This document shows, one piece after another, positions 40,101-52,100 of a DNA stretch of 64,000 nucleotides. Numbering within the stretch: the stretch's first letter is position 1; the number at the start of each line of letters is the position of its first letter. Source of the DNA: Typha latifolia (Eukaryota; Streptophyta; Magnoliopsida; Poales; Typhaceae); contig CM034104.1 in NCBI GenBank assembly GCA_019914945.1, positions 10,342,046-10,406,045 of the forward strand. Reading direction: 5' to 3'. The position numbers and the translations under genes were made by a program. A model generated the notes under the pieces. That model had not been told where the DNA came from. It did not search any database and saw nothing but the letters and a program-made list of their open reading frames with translations.

Positions 40101-43100
40101 CACCAACTAGGGTAGTTGAGGGTACCCAAATTGGGGAAATTCAGCCTTGAATTAGAAGTTCTCGAGGAGGATCCTCTAGGTTGAATATTCACGACAAAGC
40201 AATTTTTTGCCTAACTAAGAACACAACTAGCGGAGCGGGTTAAGACTTCTCGCATTCCATCTGTAAGATGAGGTTTTGTAGTGGTTCCAATAGTTAAAAA
40301 AATGAACATGTTAATAGATTGGTTGGAATTTACTCGAGAGTTGGGCCTATCTGAATATGATAATTTTGATGAAGTATCCTTAAAGAAGTTGTAGCAGATA
40401 GAGATTGTGAGCGAGTATCAAAATGACTTCGAGACACTGGTCTTAAGTGTTTACAAATGGCTGGAGTCCGCGTCGTTGGGCTGCTTCATTGCTAGGCTTT
40501 AGGAGGAAACACTATTGGAGGTGAAATATTTTAAACCTAAGACTATAGCTCATGCCATGTGCTCATGCCATGTACTTAGCACGCATGCATGAGAATCATC
40601 TAGAAAAAGTGAGGTAGATGCAAGGATGGGTAGGGATCTTATCCTCGTCGACCACAAGAATGAACCAGGCATTGGTCTCGGCTAGCGGAAACACAGGGTT
40701 GATGTCGATGGAGGATTCGGTCAAAGTAACCCTAGAAGATGAGATGAAACTAATAGAGATTACCTTAAATGCCTTATCTAGGGGTATGACACTGTGAACT
40801 TTGTAGATTGCAGGATCTTTAGAAGAAAGACATATGTCGTTGCTGGTTGACAATGGGAGCACTCACAAATTTGTGAGAAAGTTTATCATTCAAAAGCTTC
40901 AAGTAAGATAGTGCCTGCTACACCATTTTATGTATTGGTAGTTGACGGAAATAGGCTAGAGTGTAGGGAGATTTTCCATGAGCTTGTGACGCGGAGGTCT
41001 GATTGCAGGACTATTGTTTCGTCGTTGATATAACAAGATTCTGATATCATTTTAGGTGTGCAGTGGTTGCAAATTTTGGGATCAGCCATATTTGACTATG
41101 AAAAGTTTAATGATAGAATTCAAGATGGTGGAAGAGAAGTACCGGTTGCAAGTGGACATTGGGACGAGCCTTCGAATTGGGAGTGGATTTGGTGCAATGA
41201 AAGATGAGTCACAAAGTGGCGGTGTTCTTGATGATGATGATGGAGATGAATCCAATTAAGTCGCCAATAGCCATGTGGAACCTATGAGATCTGGGTTGAG
41301 CTGTGATACGGATGCCTCAGAATGTAGTCGATAGATGGAGAGGTTATTGGATAATTGGACAAGTGGCATATTGTCTGTGTATTCTGGATGGGTCACACTT
41401 TCATCTGGTGTTTCATGTGTCTCAGCTTTAGAAGCAATAAACATTGGTCCATTGGGAAGGATTCAATTGGGAGATGCTATACAGGTGGACTGTGAGGAGT
41501 TGAAGCTGTGGTTTCTATATTTGAACCCGGTAGAGGTCTAGTCGCTCCATTCCAATTTATTTATCAGGGGAGGCGACATCAAGCAGCTAATGGTGGAGGA
41601 GATTCGTCGGAACTGAAGAAATTTGGGGCAGAATTAAAATGTTGTGTCAGAGCTAATGGTAGAGGTCTAGTCACTCCATGTAGTTCAAATGAGTTAAAAT
41701 GTTTCAAACAAATAGGAAAGTTTGTCGATGCGTTCAAATGGCTGATAACTAGATCGTTGATTAAATTAATTCATTTTTAAAAAGTTTGATTGGTTTAGGG
41801 TTTATTTTCTCTCCTTAAATTATTAGTTTGATTATGAGACTATTTATAGGCTGTTTTACTTGAGTTTGACAAGCAACAAGATATTTTCGTTTCTTTCTCT
41901 TCTCCGTCAATTTGCCCAAACTAGCCAGGGAGTTAGGGCTTTTTGATTTCTTCTCTTTTTGTTCATTAAATTGATGTGGTATTGCTTGATATAATCTGTT
42001 GTGTCAGAGCCTATTAAATTAAGATATCAAAAATAATAAAAAAACTAGAATAATAAAGTGTTTTCACAATTATATCATTAAAATATTTAGAATAGGAGAA
42101 AAAGAAACATATGGCTGTCATTCTCTATCATTAAAAGTTCACTCCTGAGCTAAGATTGAATCCATGGTTCCACTTGCAGGTCTGTAAAAAGAACTTAGGG
42201 TGGTAAAGATTGGCTCTTACTTCCTATGACCTATTCATGCCTTTTGTCAGTGCTTTTTGGTTTTCCTTGGTTGTTTTCCTTCTTTAGTAATTTTGGACAC
42301 ATTGATTTAGTTAGTTACTATTCTTTACTTCGGGGCACAGTGCTTCATTCAAGTTAAGAGATAATTAGCACACATATTTAGTTGCTGTTTCAGTTTGATT
42401 TTTCTAACTTGCTGTTCACACTGACCTAGCTAGATGATGAAATAGAAAAGAGGATTGGTGAAAAGTGGTCTTCCGATTGGAATTTGAGGGGATAGGGGAA
42501 AAATACACGGTTCTTTTTCTTTTCTCATCCTCACAATCTTGAGGTTGTTGTTTCAACCAGTTGGGTGAATTATGGTACTTATTCTTGAATCGAATAATGA
42601 CTTCCTATTATGACAAAGAGATCAAGAGGCAAAATACTCTCTCGAGATGATTTATAATTTAATATTAATAAGACTTGGAGATGACATACTATACCTTGAT
42701 GATTGGGACTAAAGAATGAAAATAGCATCGCTTTCTAGTTTCTACTGATAAGACCAAATGCTCATCAAGTACACTTTAGTTTGTCGGCTCACTTGTCCAT
42801 ATTAGAAAAATCTTCACCTTTAGTTCGCTTTTTACTACCTACGACTTGATCCATGAGAAAGAGTCCTGCTTCTTACATCAGATTCTTGGTTCTTACTTGG
42901 TATCCTTTTTTGGTTGGTGTCCTCAATGGCAACATATACTTCCCTCCTTTTGTAGCTATCTGTCATATGAAGTCCTTGATTTTTGTTCTCAATACTTCTA
43001 AGTTGTTTAGATCTCTTTTTGTCTTCATGCTGGAATGGACAAGTGGTTAATATATCACATTTCCAGTGAAGCGCCTCCTTTGGAGTACCATCATAACATC

Positions 43101-46100
43101 ATTTGTGAAATGTCAATATTTCTCTGGCCTCGTTCAACATTCTTCAACTAACAATCATCTTTCCCGTTATGACAAAGACTGCTCCATTAATTTATTCCAT
43201 TTGAATGCTTCTTTAAAGAAAGTTGTGTTTAGCACCCTGCCTCTTAGATAATACTTTTGCTCCCTACCTTTTGGTTGTATTTAGAACAAGGCTGAAATTA
43301 CATCTAGACCTTGTGAACTATGACGTGATATCACTTAGACCCCCTACAGATAAAAGTTGACACTAAGACTCCTTGAAATAATATAGTGAGTTATACCATT
43401 GACAAAAATTTTGATTTTACAAAATTTTATTCTGTACTTAAGCACCTTAAACTGTAATGAAGAGGGAGAGAGGTTAACAGAGATTGAGAGAAAGAGAGTG
43501 AGAGAGATTGAGAGAAGGGAGGCAAATGGAACACATATCTTGAGGGAGATTGTGATTCAGAGAGGGCAGTGTGAGGGGAAGGGGAGAGGGAGAGAAGTTG
43601 ATGGAGATTGGAGAGAGAGACTGAGAAGAGGAAGAGAAATAAAAGACATATTATGATGGAGGTTACTGTTGGAAGAGGGAAATGCTGAAGAAAGATTTAG
43701 GGGATAGGATTGGGAGGAAGAGACATTGAGAGAGATTTATACCTAGTATAAATGTCATATATATGTGTGGGAAGGATGATGAGGGCAATTTTTGATATAG
43801 TTGAGATCTAGAAATGATCATGTGGTATTTATGTGCCAATTTCTAATGAAAAAGCAGAAAGCAAATAGATGGAAAAGTTTGAAACATTTGAATAGTTCAA
43901 GGGGATGTAGTGAACTTTTCTTTTTCTTTAGGGGTTTTAATGATACTATGTCATAAGTCAAGTGGTCTTAGTCAATGATGGCCGTGCTGCACTTACATGC
44001 TGACACATGGCATGAGGGGTGCCGCACGACACCCCTCCTAGTAGCAATTCGTCGTTGATCGTCTTCGTCCTTTGCCGCTTGTCGTTGAGCTTGTTTCGCT
44101 TCTCGCGGTTGACCTCGTCGTCGAGCTTGTTGTTGCTGCTCGCTGCTGACCTCGTCATTGCCCGTTGTTCATGTGCCCGAGCTCGTCGATGAAGGCGCCG
44201 CTCGCATTCGACGCGGATGCCCTAGCTTAAGGAGGAAAAGGCTCTAGTGAGTCGGGTTGAATAAAAACTTAAGCACGCAAAAGAGTGGCGATGACTAGGT
44301 CTGCGGTGAGCAGCGACAATGAGGTTGGATGCGAGCGCTGATGACGAGGTTGAAGAGTGAAGGTGAGTAGTCTCCCTCTTAGTGTTATTTCTCTTTTAAT
44401 ATCTAAATAATAGCCTAAATTAACGTCTAACCAACTATTGAAGATGGTAGGGTAACAAAGGGAGCATATCCAGTCCAGCTTCGAAGTGAAATATAGATAC
44501 CCAAAGTGCCCTTTAGTCAGTAGTCACCTACCCACTATGCTTAAGAGGGCGAAAGTAAGATTAGCCTGTCCTGTTGACTTATCGGGCTATTGATCTGAAA
44601 AACCTGTCAGGTTAGAGTGATTATAAAGGGTTGAGGGCATATCTGACATCACTCATCTCTGGTTTAAGTTAACCAAGTTGGTAAGTAACTTCCATTTGTT
44701 TGGTATGGTGCTATTTGGATTTTGAACATCAAAATCAAAACAGAGGGGTTTTTTTGGATATGGTCAACGTGTGAAACATAATAGGCCAACAATGCAGGGT
44801 GGCACATTTTATCCTCATTAATCTGACAAGTTTCTTACACTATTATAGATTACATTTTGTTAAGTTTTGATTTTAATATGCTCATTTACACAGCCAACAC
44901 CCAACTGCCAATTTAAGTTATAACCTAAGAAGTGCCGGTTGTCCAAATCATATCAAATTAGGTCTGATCAGCCTTCAGATTTGCAAAGGTTGGCCCAGAG
45001 AAATAGGTTCCTGTGCTATTCCTATCCTAAAATTGGGTTACAGTGTTACACCACATCTTTTGGGGACTCTAAATTAGCTGGCAACTATTCTGGGCTGCCA
45101 GTCACTATTCCTGAGTTACCTACTATGAGGATACCTTTTCATTTAGTGGTTTTGCATTTATGACAAATTTGTTTACGCAGAATGTGCAATAATGATTTAT
45201 TCTTTCTATGATATATCAATAATGATGACAATATATTTTGAATTTTTGATTCATCACGTTATTACTATCTTCGTGACAAAGCAAAGGTGCTTTGATGAGA
45301 ATCCAAAGTACTTGGAGTGAATACTGTTAGCACTTAGCAGGCTTGTAGGACCAACAACTGAATAATGGGTATGAATCTTGGATTTCTTGTAAGAAATTAC
45401 CATAATTGATTGTTCTATTCAAATAAGGTTGATTTGTTTCTCAAATTTATATCTTATGATTTTTTTTTCTGTTATCTCATACATTTTCAATAAAAAAAGA
45501 AAGAGAACTCATACATTACTCATACTACATCACAATTTGATGTTTAACCATGTTTTCATTTTAGGGGGTAGTTTGATTTTGGGCATAACTACTTTAGGGT
45601 GATTCACTTATTTGTAATTTACCCTATGATTGATAACAACACCAGTAGAGTTAGTCCCCACCGACCTCCCCCCTACCAATGTCCCATGCAAGTGTCCCTA
45701 CCCATGTCCCATGCAAGTGTCTAATGTCTAAACTAGTGTGAAACTGTCACATTTTCTGTCCATACTTGATGGAAAAAGTAGTAGAAATTGTCAAAAGTAT
45801 TTATTGGGTGATGTTTTCCCCGTCAAAATGGACATCAAAATGTCAGAAATGCCCTTGTCCTTCCATTAATGAAATCAACATTTCCATGTCACTTCTCATT
45901 CTTTAATCGTGTAACAAAAGTACTCTTTCTACCTCCTCTATCCTTCTCCTACATCATAACAAGCTTAAAATCCTATTGAGCCTCTCTTTATCTCCATATA
46001 CCTCTGACATCACATACATGGTCATGGAATTATAACATCTGATTCATCTCAAAGTTCAGAACAAGCTATTGCAGAGGAAGAACCTATATGAGGGCTTTCT

Positions 46101-49100
46101 GGATTTTTGGCATCATGGGTAGGAGATCTTATGATTGTTCAAGCTATGGGATAATTATAATCATAGAAGTATTTATGGTAATTTGATGTCCTCGTTATAG
46201 AACGACTGCCCAGATTTTTCATATTTGTTTAGACCACAGGGGGGCAAAAAGCAATAGAAAAATCAAAGTTTACATGGAAACGCTTTTGGGCATAAACCAC
46301 ATGGGGTAATTTGTAATTTACTCTCAAGAATATTGTGACTTTATAACCTTGCACTTTCCTGATTCTTGCAATCTTTTTTTAAATCACGTAACTTTGCTTG
46401 AGCTAGTTTTAATCTGTAACAATTCTTTCTTGTCTAGTGGCATATTCAAATCTATCACAATGATACTTTAGTTATTAATGCTACTCACCAAAATAATCAA
46501 TTTTCCAGTTGAGATGCTGTCAGAATATGAAAGAGATCAGCTATTTGATGATGGAAAAAGGAATGAGAAAGAGTCAGCACTTAATCTTGCTATCTCTCAA
46601 CTTGCGGGTGATTTTGACAGAGAATCCAATTTATCATTGGGCCGTTTCCTTCGTCCACGACATATATCTGTTATTCTTACTGGCTCTCTAAAGCTTGATT
46701 TGGCTCTTGGGATTGGAGGGCTACCGAAGGTAATTATGCTTTGGCAAATTTGTAAATATAGTGACAGTTGAGCATTTTCCTGAGGTTAAAAAATATGCAG
46801 TTTATCTTATTAGAAATGAGGCATGAGAGCATTTTATTTCTACGAACTATATAGAAGGATATTATATTTATTTTATTAAAAATTTTCATTCTTATATCTT
46901 CTTGGTTAGTGTTTTATTCTATTCTTTTGCTACCCTAAACTTAATAAAGATTTCAATTACATCCTAACTTGTTGTGAAAACATCTAGGCCAGTAGGCCCC
47001 TATAAGCAATTAAAAGCTTTCCTAATTAAAATCAGAAGCATGCTCTTTTTAGCATTTCATTAAACATTGGTGGGCAACTTATGAAGTACATAATAACTAA
47101 CATCTACCATGAAGGTGAAGAAGCAAGATAACTAGAGAAGAAGCAAGATAACATGTGCACAAAATTTTATGTGGAAAACCATCAGGGAAAGAGAAAAAAA
47201 CCATGCATGTGCTCTTGGACCATCTCAACTAAGCACTAATATAATGTAATGGTTCACATGACTTACAACCCTTTTCTTATAGTGACTCATTGATGATTGT
47301 TGATTCAGCCGATGCTTTGAAACTTGAGATTAGGATTGTGATTAGTCACCAGAAAAAATGTATGTATCTATCGTATCGATTGCCTATATCAGATCAGACT
47401 ATATTTTAATTATATAAACCTCTAAATATTATTTAAAATATAGAAAAATTTCTAAATATTTTAAAAAAGTAATAGAAAAATAGGAAAATAAAAATTACTC
47501 GCATATGAAGCCTAAAAACTAAAAGACGTATTCAGTCAAAATCATAATAAATTTTAAGTTGGACTTGATAAATTTCTATATTCATAAATTACTATTACAA
47601 AGGTAAAATGAATACAGAGAAGTCTTTATATCTCTTCACTATTTTCTGCAGTAATAAGAAAGTGGGAGTTAAAGAGTGAGGGTACTTGAGTTCACCATAG
47701 CCGGAGGAGTTGAATCGGCTGCTTGATAAGCTCGGTGAAGTGTGAGGGTGGGAGGAGAGTGTGTGAGATGGATAATGAAAGCTGAAAACTTGAAAAAAAT
47801 GCAGCTATACAAACATCTGATTTCAAAATTGCCGATAATAGGAAGAAACTAAAATAAGTCCTAATATTATGGAACTGATAGAATCTTATTGATTGGTTGG
47901 TAATTACTATGCCCTATCTTTTACTACTTTCATCCAAATCTCAAGCTTGTGCCGTACATATTCCGCTTTTTTTTCTTCTTAATCTACTAAAGGTTTCATT
48001 GCTTCTTAGTATGGTTTCAGCAACTGTATACACAATATTCATTAGGGTTATGAGGCTCATCTCATATCACTTAGACATGCTGCCATAGTCATATCCAGAT
48101 TTGTTATCAATTCTGAACAAAATCTTCTACATGCCCAAATGTAGGTACTTATTTGATCTCAAACTATTATAGACTGTATATATTTTATCATATAATAGTT
48201 GCTTTAGCTTTCTTAGAACCGATAATCTTGGGAATTTCTCAATATTGAGATGTGAGAACAACAATATTTTCTTCAGCAAATCTCTGCTTTTATTACTACT
48301 CGAGTTATCGATACTGGCTTAGACATTGTTCAATATGTAGAACTGTTACATTTTTTCATTGTTCTCTCTCTCTGTGACATTGTCTTCTCTTTCACATGCC
48401 TCGTCTTTAAATAACTACTTTCGTTTACAATTCTTGATATGAATAATTTGAGATTTTATTTATGTTTGAACAAATCTTATATTTATGTAGTTATGTACAT
48501 TGTGGATGTAAACATTGTTCTTTAGTTGGCCTCTTTTGCATTTAATACATGTATCTTCACTGTAGCCATTCCATCTTTCAACTTTACTGTTTCTTGTAGT
48601 TGTATCAAATTACATTTCCTGATGCTAGGATGTTAACTTAGTATTGTGTTGAACAGAACAGCAATTTTTTTCTTGGTTTTACATGATGTCTTGTGTTCTT
48701 TGGCTCGATTATTTTTCATCTTATTCTACTGTATTTTTACTATTTTTTTTGTTGAAGATACTTCTTTTCATTCTTACACTGTAGCAAACTGTTACATACC
48801 CTTCCTTTTCTGTAAAATAAGTTAAAAGCACCTTGCCATTAGGCTTTTCAGTAGAACTTAATTATGGTCTTGCACTAAGATAACTACACTAGTGAAGTTA
48901 CAGAAAATTTCCTTTTTCATGCCACCCACTTAAGTGGCTTTAAGATTAAGCTTAATTCAGGGCTTTACTTTTCTTCCCTTTTTTCTAATTTTATGGAAAA
49001 AGTAGGGTGCGATTAAAATAATAAAACTACAGGGTTCAAACCATGGTTAGTAGGATCGGCCGATCCTGATTCGGATCGGGATCGACCAAACCCGATCCCC

Positions 49101-52100
49101 ATCCAAACTCTCTCTTTCTCTCTTTCACTCTTTCTTCTCACTCTCTTTTATTTTCTTTCACTCTTTCTCTTTTTCTTTCTTTATCATGTAGCCGTTGTTT
49201 CTGTTACGAAGAGATTTAGCTCTGGCGAACTCTGACGACGTAGATCTAACTCCGGTATATAATTTTTCAATTTTATTTCTTTATTTCTCTCTCAATTTTT
49301 TCATTTCTTCCACTATCTTTTTCTTTTCTTTTTTTTTTACTGCACCAAAGTTTTCTTTCGTTTGTTTGGTTTTCTTCCACTCGCTCTCTCTCTAATCTCT
49401 TATTCTTTTCAGTTTTCATTGCACCATATTTTTTCTTTTTTTAATTTTCTTACCTTTTGTCATTTTTTTTCTAAACTTTTAGAAATTTTTTGTTCTTTAA
49501 ATAATATTTAGAATTTACATAATTAAAAAAGTTGATCTGATCTAGGTGATCGATACGTATTGTTTTTTCGGAGGGCCTATCCAGATCCCGATCTCAATTT
49601 TTCGAGCCTTGGTTCAAACTAGGATCTTTTATTGTTAGATGTTATTTGTACTTCCTTTCCTATTGATCTTGTTCAGAAAAAAATTGTATTGCAGGGAAGA
49701 ATGGTAGAAATTTATGGGAAAGAGGCATCAGGGAAAACAACACTTGCCTTTCATATAGTGAAGGAAGCTCAAAAGCTTGGAGGTTTGTAGAGTGAAACTT
49801 ATAATTTCTCTTGTTCTTTGTATAGGTTTTGCTTGTGGCATCTTTCTTGGGCTATGAATAGGGGTGAAAACGAGTCGGATTTACTCCTACACAACCCGAT
49901 TCCATATCTAGATTGGACCGAATAGGGGTACAAATTTGCTACCCGTTTTGGATTTGTATCTAGATAAGGATAGAGGTTTATAAAAATATCCAGATTTAGA
50001 TTCGAATACGGTCATACATTATTTGGTCAAATTTGGATTCAGATATTGGATATCTGTTTACTCGCTTATATATAAATAACAATTTAACCTAAACCCTAAA
50101 CTCTAAACTCCACCTCTCTCCCTATTCGACAAAAAATTGAAACGGCTGCCTCCATCTCTTAGAAACTCCTTCACCGGTGTCGGCGACCTCATCTCCTTCC
50201 CTCTTCATCCGCCACCACCATTGCCACCGCCACCACCTCCATCTCTCTCCCTCTTCACCGACGGCCAAGCCGTCCTCCCTTGTTATCTATTGTCCTTGGG
50301 AGATCTAGCATCAGCTCAAGGCGGAGCTCCTCGAAGATCTAGCCTTCGACTTCAACGATGAGTCTCATCGATGGATTGATAGGGTATGCTTGCACATGAG
50401 ATCTAAGTTGGTTCTTTTGTTTTCTGAACTAATATTTGTTTTGTTTGAGGTGGGAGGAGAAAATCAATAGCCCACAAGATTTGAGATGTTCTTTGCTTCT
50501 ATTGAGTAATCATTGAAAGTTAAGTTATGCTTTTTTTTGTTTTTCACTTTTTGCCTCTTTCTTGCATCTTTTTTTTTTTTTTTTTGATTCTTATCTAATT
50601 GGAGATAGGTATTAGTAAGTGATTGATAGTTGATAGAGTCTAGAGGCAGTTGCATTTCCGTTGTATTCATCCTTTATCTTTTTTTTCTTCCTCAGAAAGA
50701 TCAATTATTTATCCAAGAAAACTAATTATATTCCAATGCTAACTTTCGTGCCTTTGATGCAAGCTTAGATTGTCGATTTAAGATTTAACAAATAGTTAAC
50801 CATGCAATCTGCTGCTAGCTTCTTTGTGATTATGAATCTTTATTAAACTAGTTTCAATAAAATGTAATGTTGTAATTTTCTCAAAATTGTATAAGTGGAG
50901 TGAGGAATAGATATGTTTAATTTTTTTATAGACTATTAAAAGATCCATTTTCGCATTCGATTGCAATCCGATCCATATCCATTTGAGATCCGATCTGTAT
51001 CTGTTTAGTTAAGAACTTAGGATATGGTTTTAAATTTTGCTATCTGTCTAATATCTGCAACCGAATTCACATTTGGAGTAATAATATGGATCCGAATGTG
51101 GATTGAGCACTATCTGATTTTGTATCTGATCCGTTTTCACTTTTAGCTCTGAAACATGGATTCCTCAAAATACATCACATACTGGTATTTGATACATATT
51201 GGATACAAATACACATCTGATACGGTTTGATACTTATTGGATACGTATGGGACACAAACTTGATACAAGAGGATACATGTGAGGCTTCAAGTTTATTGAT
51301 AATGGGTCGGTCTTGGGTCAAATGTTGAACCATAAAACTCGGCCCACTACATATAATAGCTCCCAAATCTTACCTGCTGCATTTTGTGCCGTAAATGAGT
51401 AGAGAACCAGCAAAAGGTGCAGCTCCAGTGAATGGCACAGCTCCAGTGAACGGCACAGCTCCAGCGAGCCTTGGGACCAAATAGCCACTTTGTTGATTCC
51501 AACTTTCTAATAATTAAAGAACTAATGTGCTAATTTTAAAGTTGGTTTGACAATTATTCCCAAACTCATTAATTTAGCCTGAAATTCACTTTTCAATGTT
51601 TGCATCCTTGAAACAATTGATTTATTTGTTTTGAGGTTCTGTTCAGGATGACTTTTGGTTGTAACCAACCTGTTATCCATGAACTAATGGATGCCGGGTT
51701 GGGGGGTGGGCATGGCAATCCTTGCTCATAATTACATCAGTGTGTTATCAAGATCTTCACCTCTTTTCCATGTCCATAATATGTATTTTCCACCACCTTT
51801 GGGCTTTCACTTGTACTTATTCCTTTGACTTGTTGACTTCTTATAGACTATGCTGTGGTTTTTCATTACAGGTAGGTGAATTTTGCTGATTATAACTTTG
51901 TTCTTCCTCACAGGTTACTGTGCTTATCTCGATGTAGAGAATTCTTTGGACCCCTCATTTGTGGAAGACATAGGTGTAGACACTGGAAATCTTCTCATTG
52001 CACGTCCTGACAGTGCTGAAAATTCTTTGAGTATAGTGAATACACTGGTTAATAGTGGATCAGTGGATGTTATTATCGTAGACAGTGTATGTGATTGAAC

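Larger units (their letters stand above)
38745..42012 (+). mobile_element. Eroded Ty3/gypsy LTR-retrotransposon fragment in intron 2
   Basis: Two diverged direct copies of an LTR-like block lie at about 38,745-39,220 and 41,530-42,000. Both begin with CTAG(C/T)CGCTCCATT and share GATTGGTTTAGGGTTT and TTGATTTCTTCTCTTTTTG-like stretches. After the first comes TGGTATTATAAC (39221-39232), which matches 9 of 12 bases of the usual initiator-Met-tRNA primer site. The interior is gag and protease only; reverse transcriptase and integrase are missing. After the second block a GTGTCAGAGCC word again resembles a primer site, so this could be part of a tandem LTR array. Borders are approximate. Confidence 0.7.

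Noticed and set aside
39605..40106. Ser/Phe/Leu-rich minus-strand frames
   Set aside because: They are translations of the purine-rich GAA/GAGA tract in hAT derivative A.
43399..43656. 85-codon Glu/Arg-rich frame
   Set aside because: Product of the AG-rich interior of a MITE-like element; low complexity, no homology.
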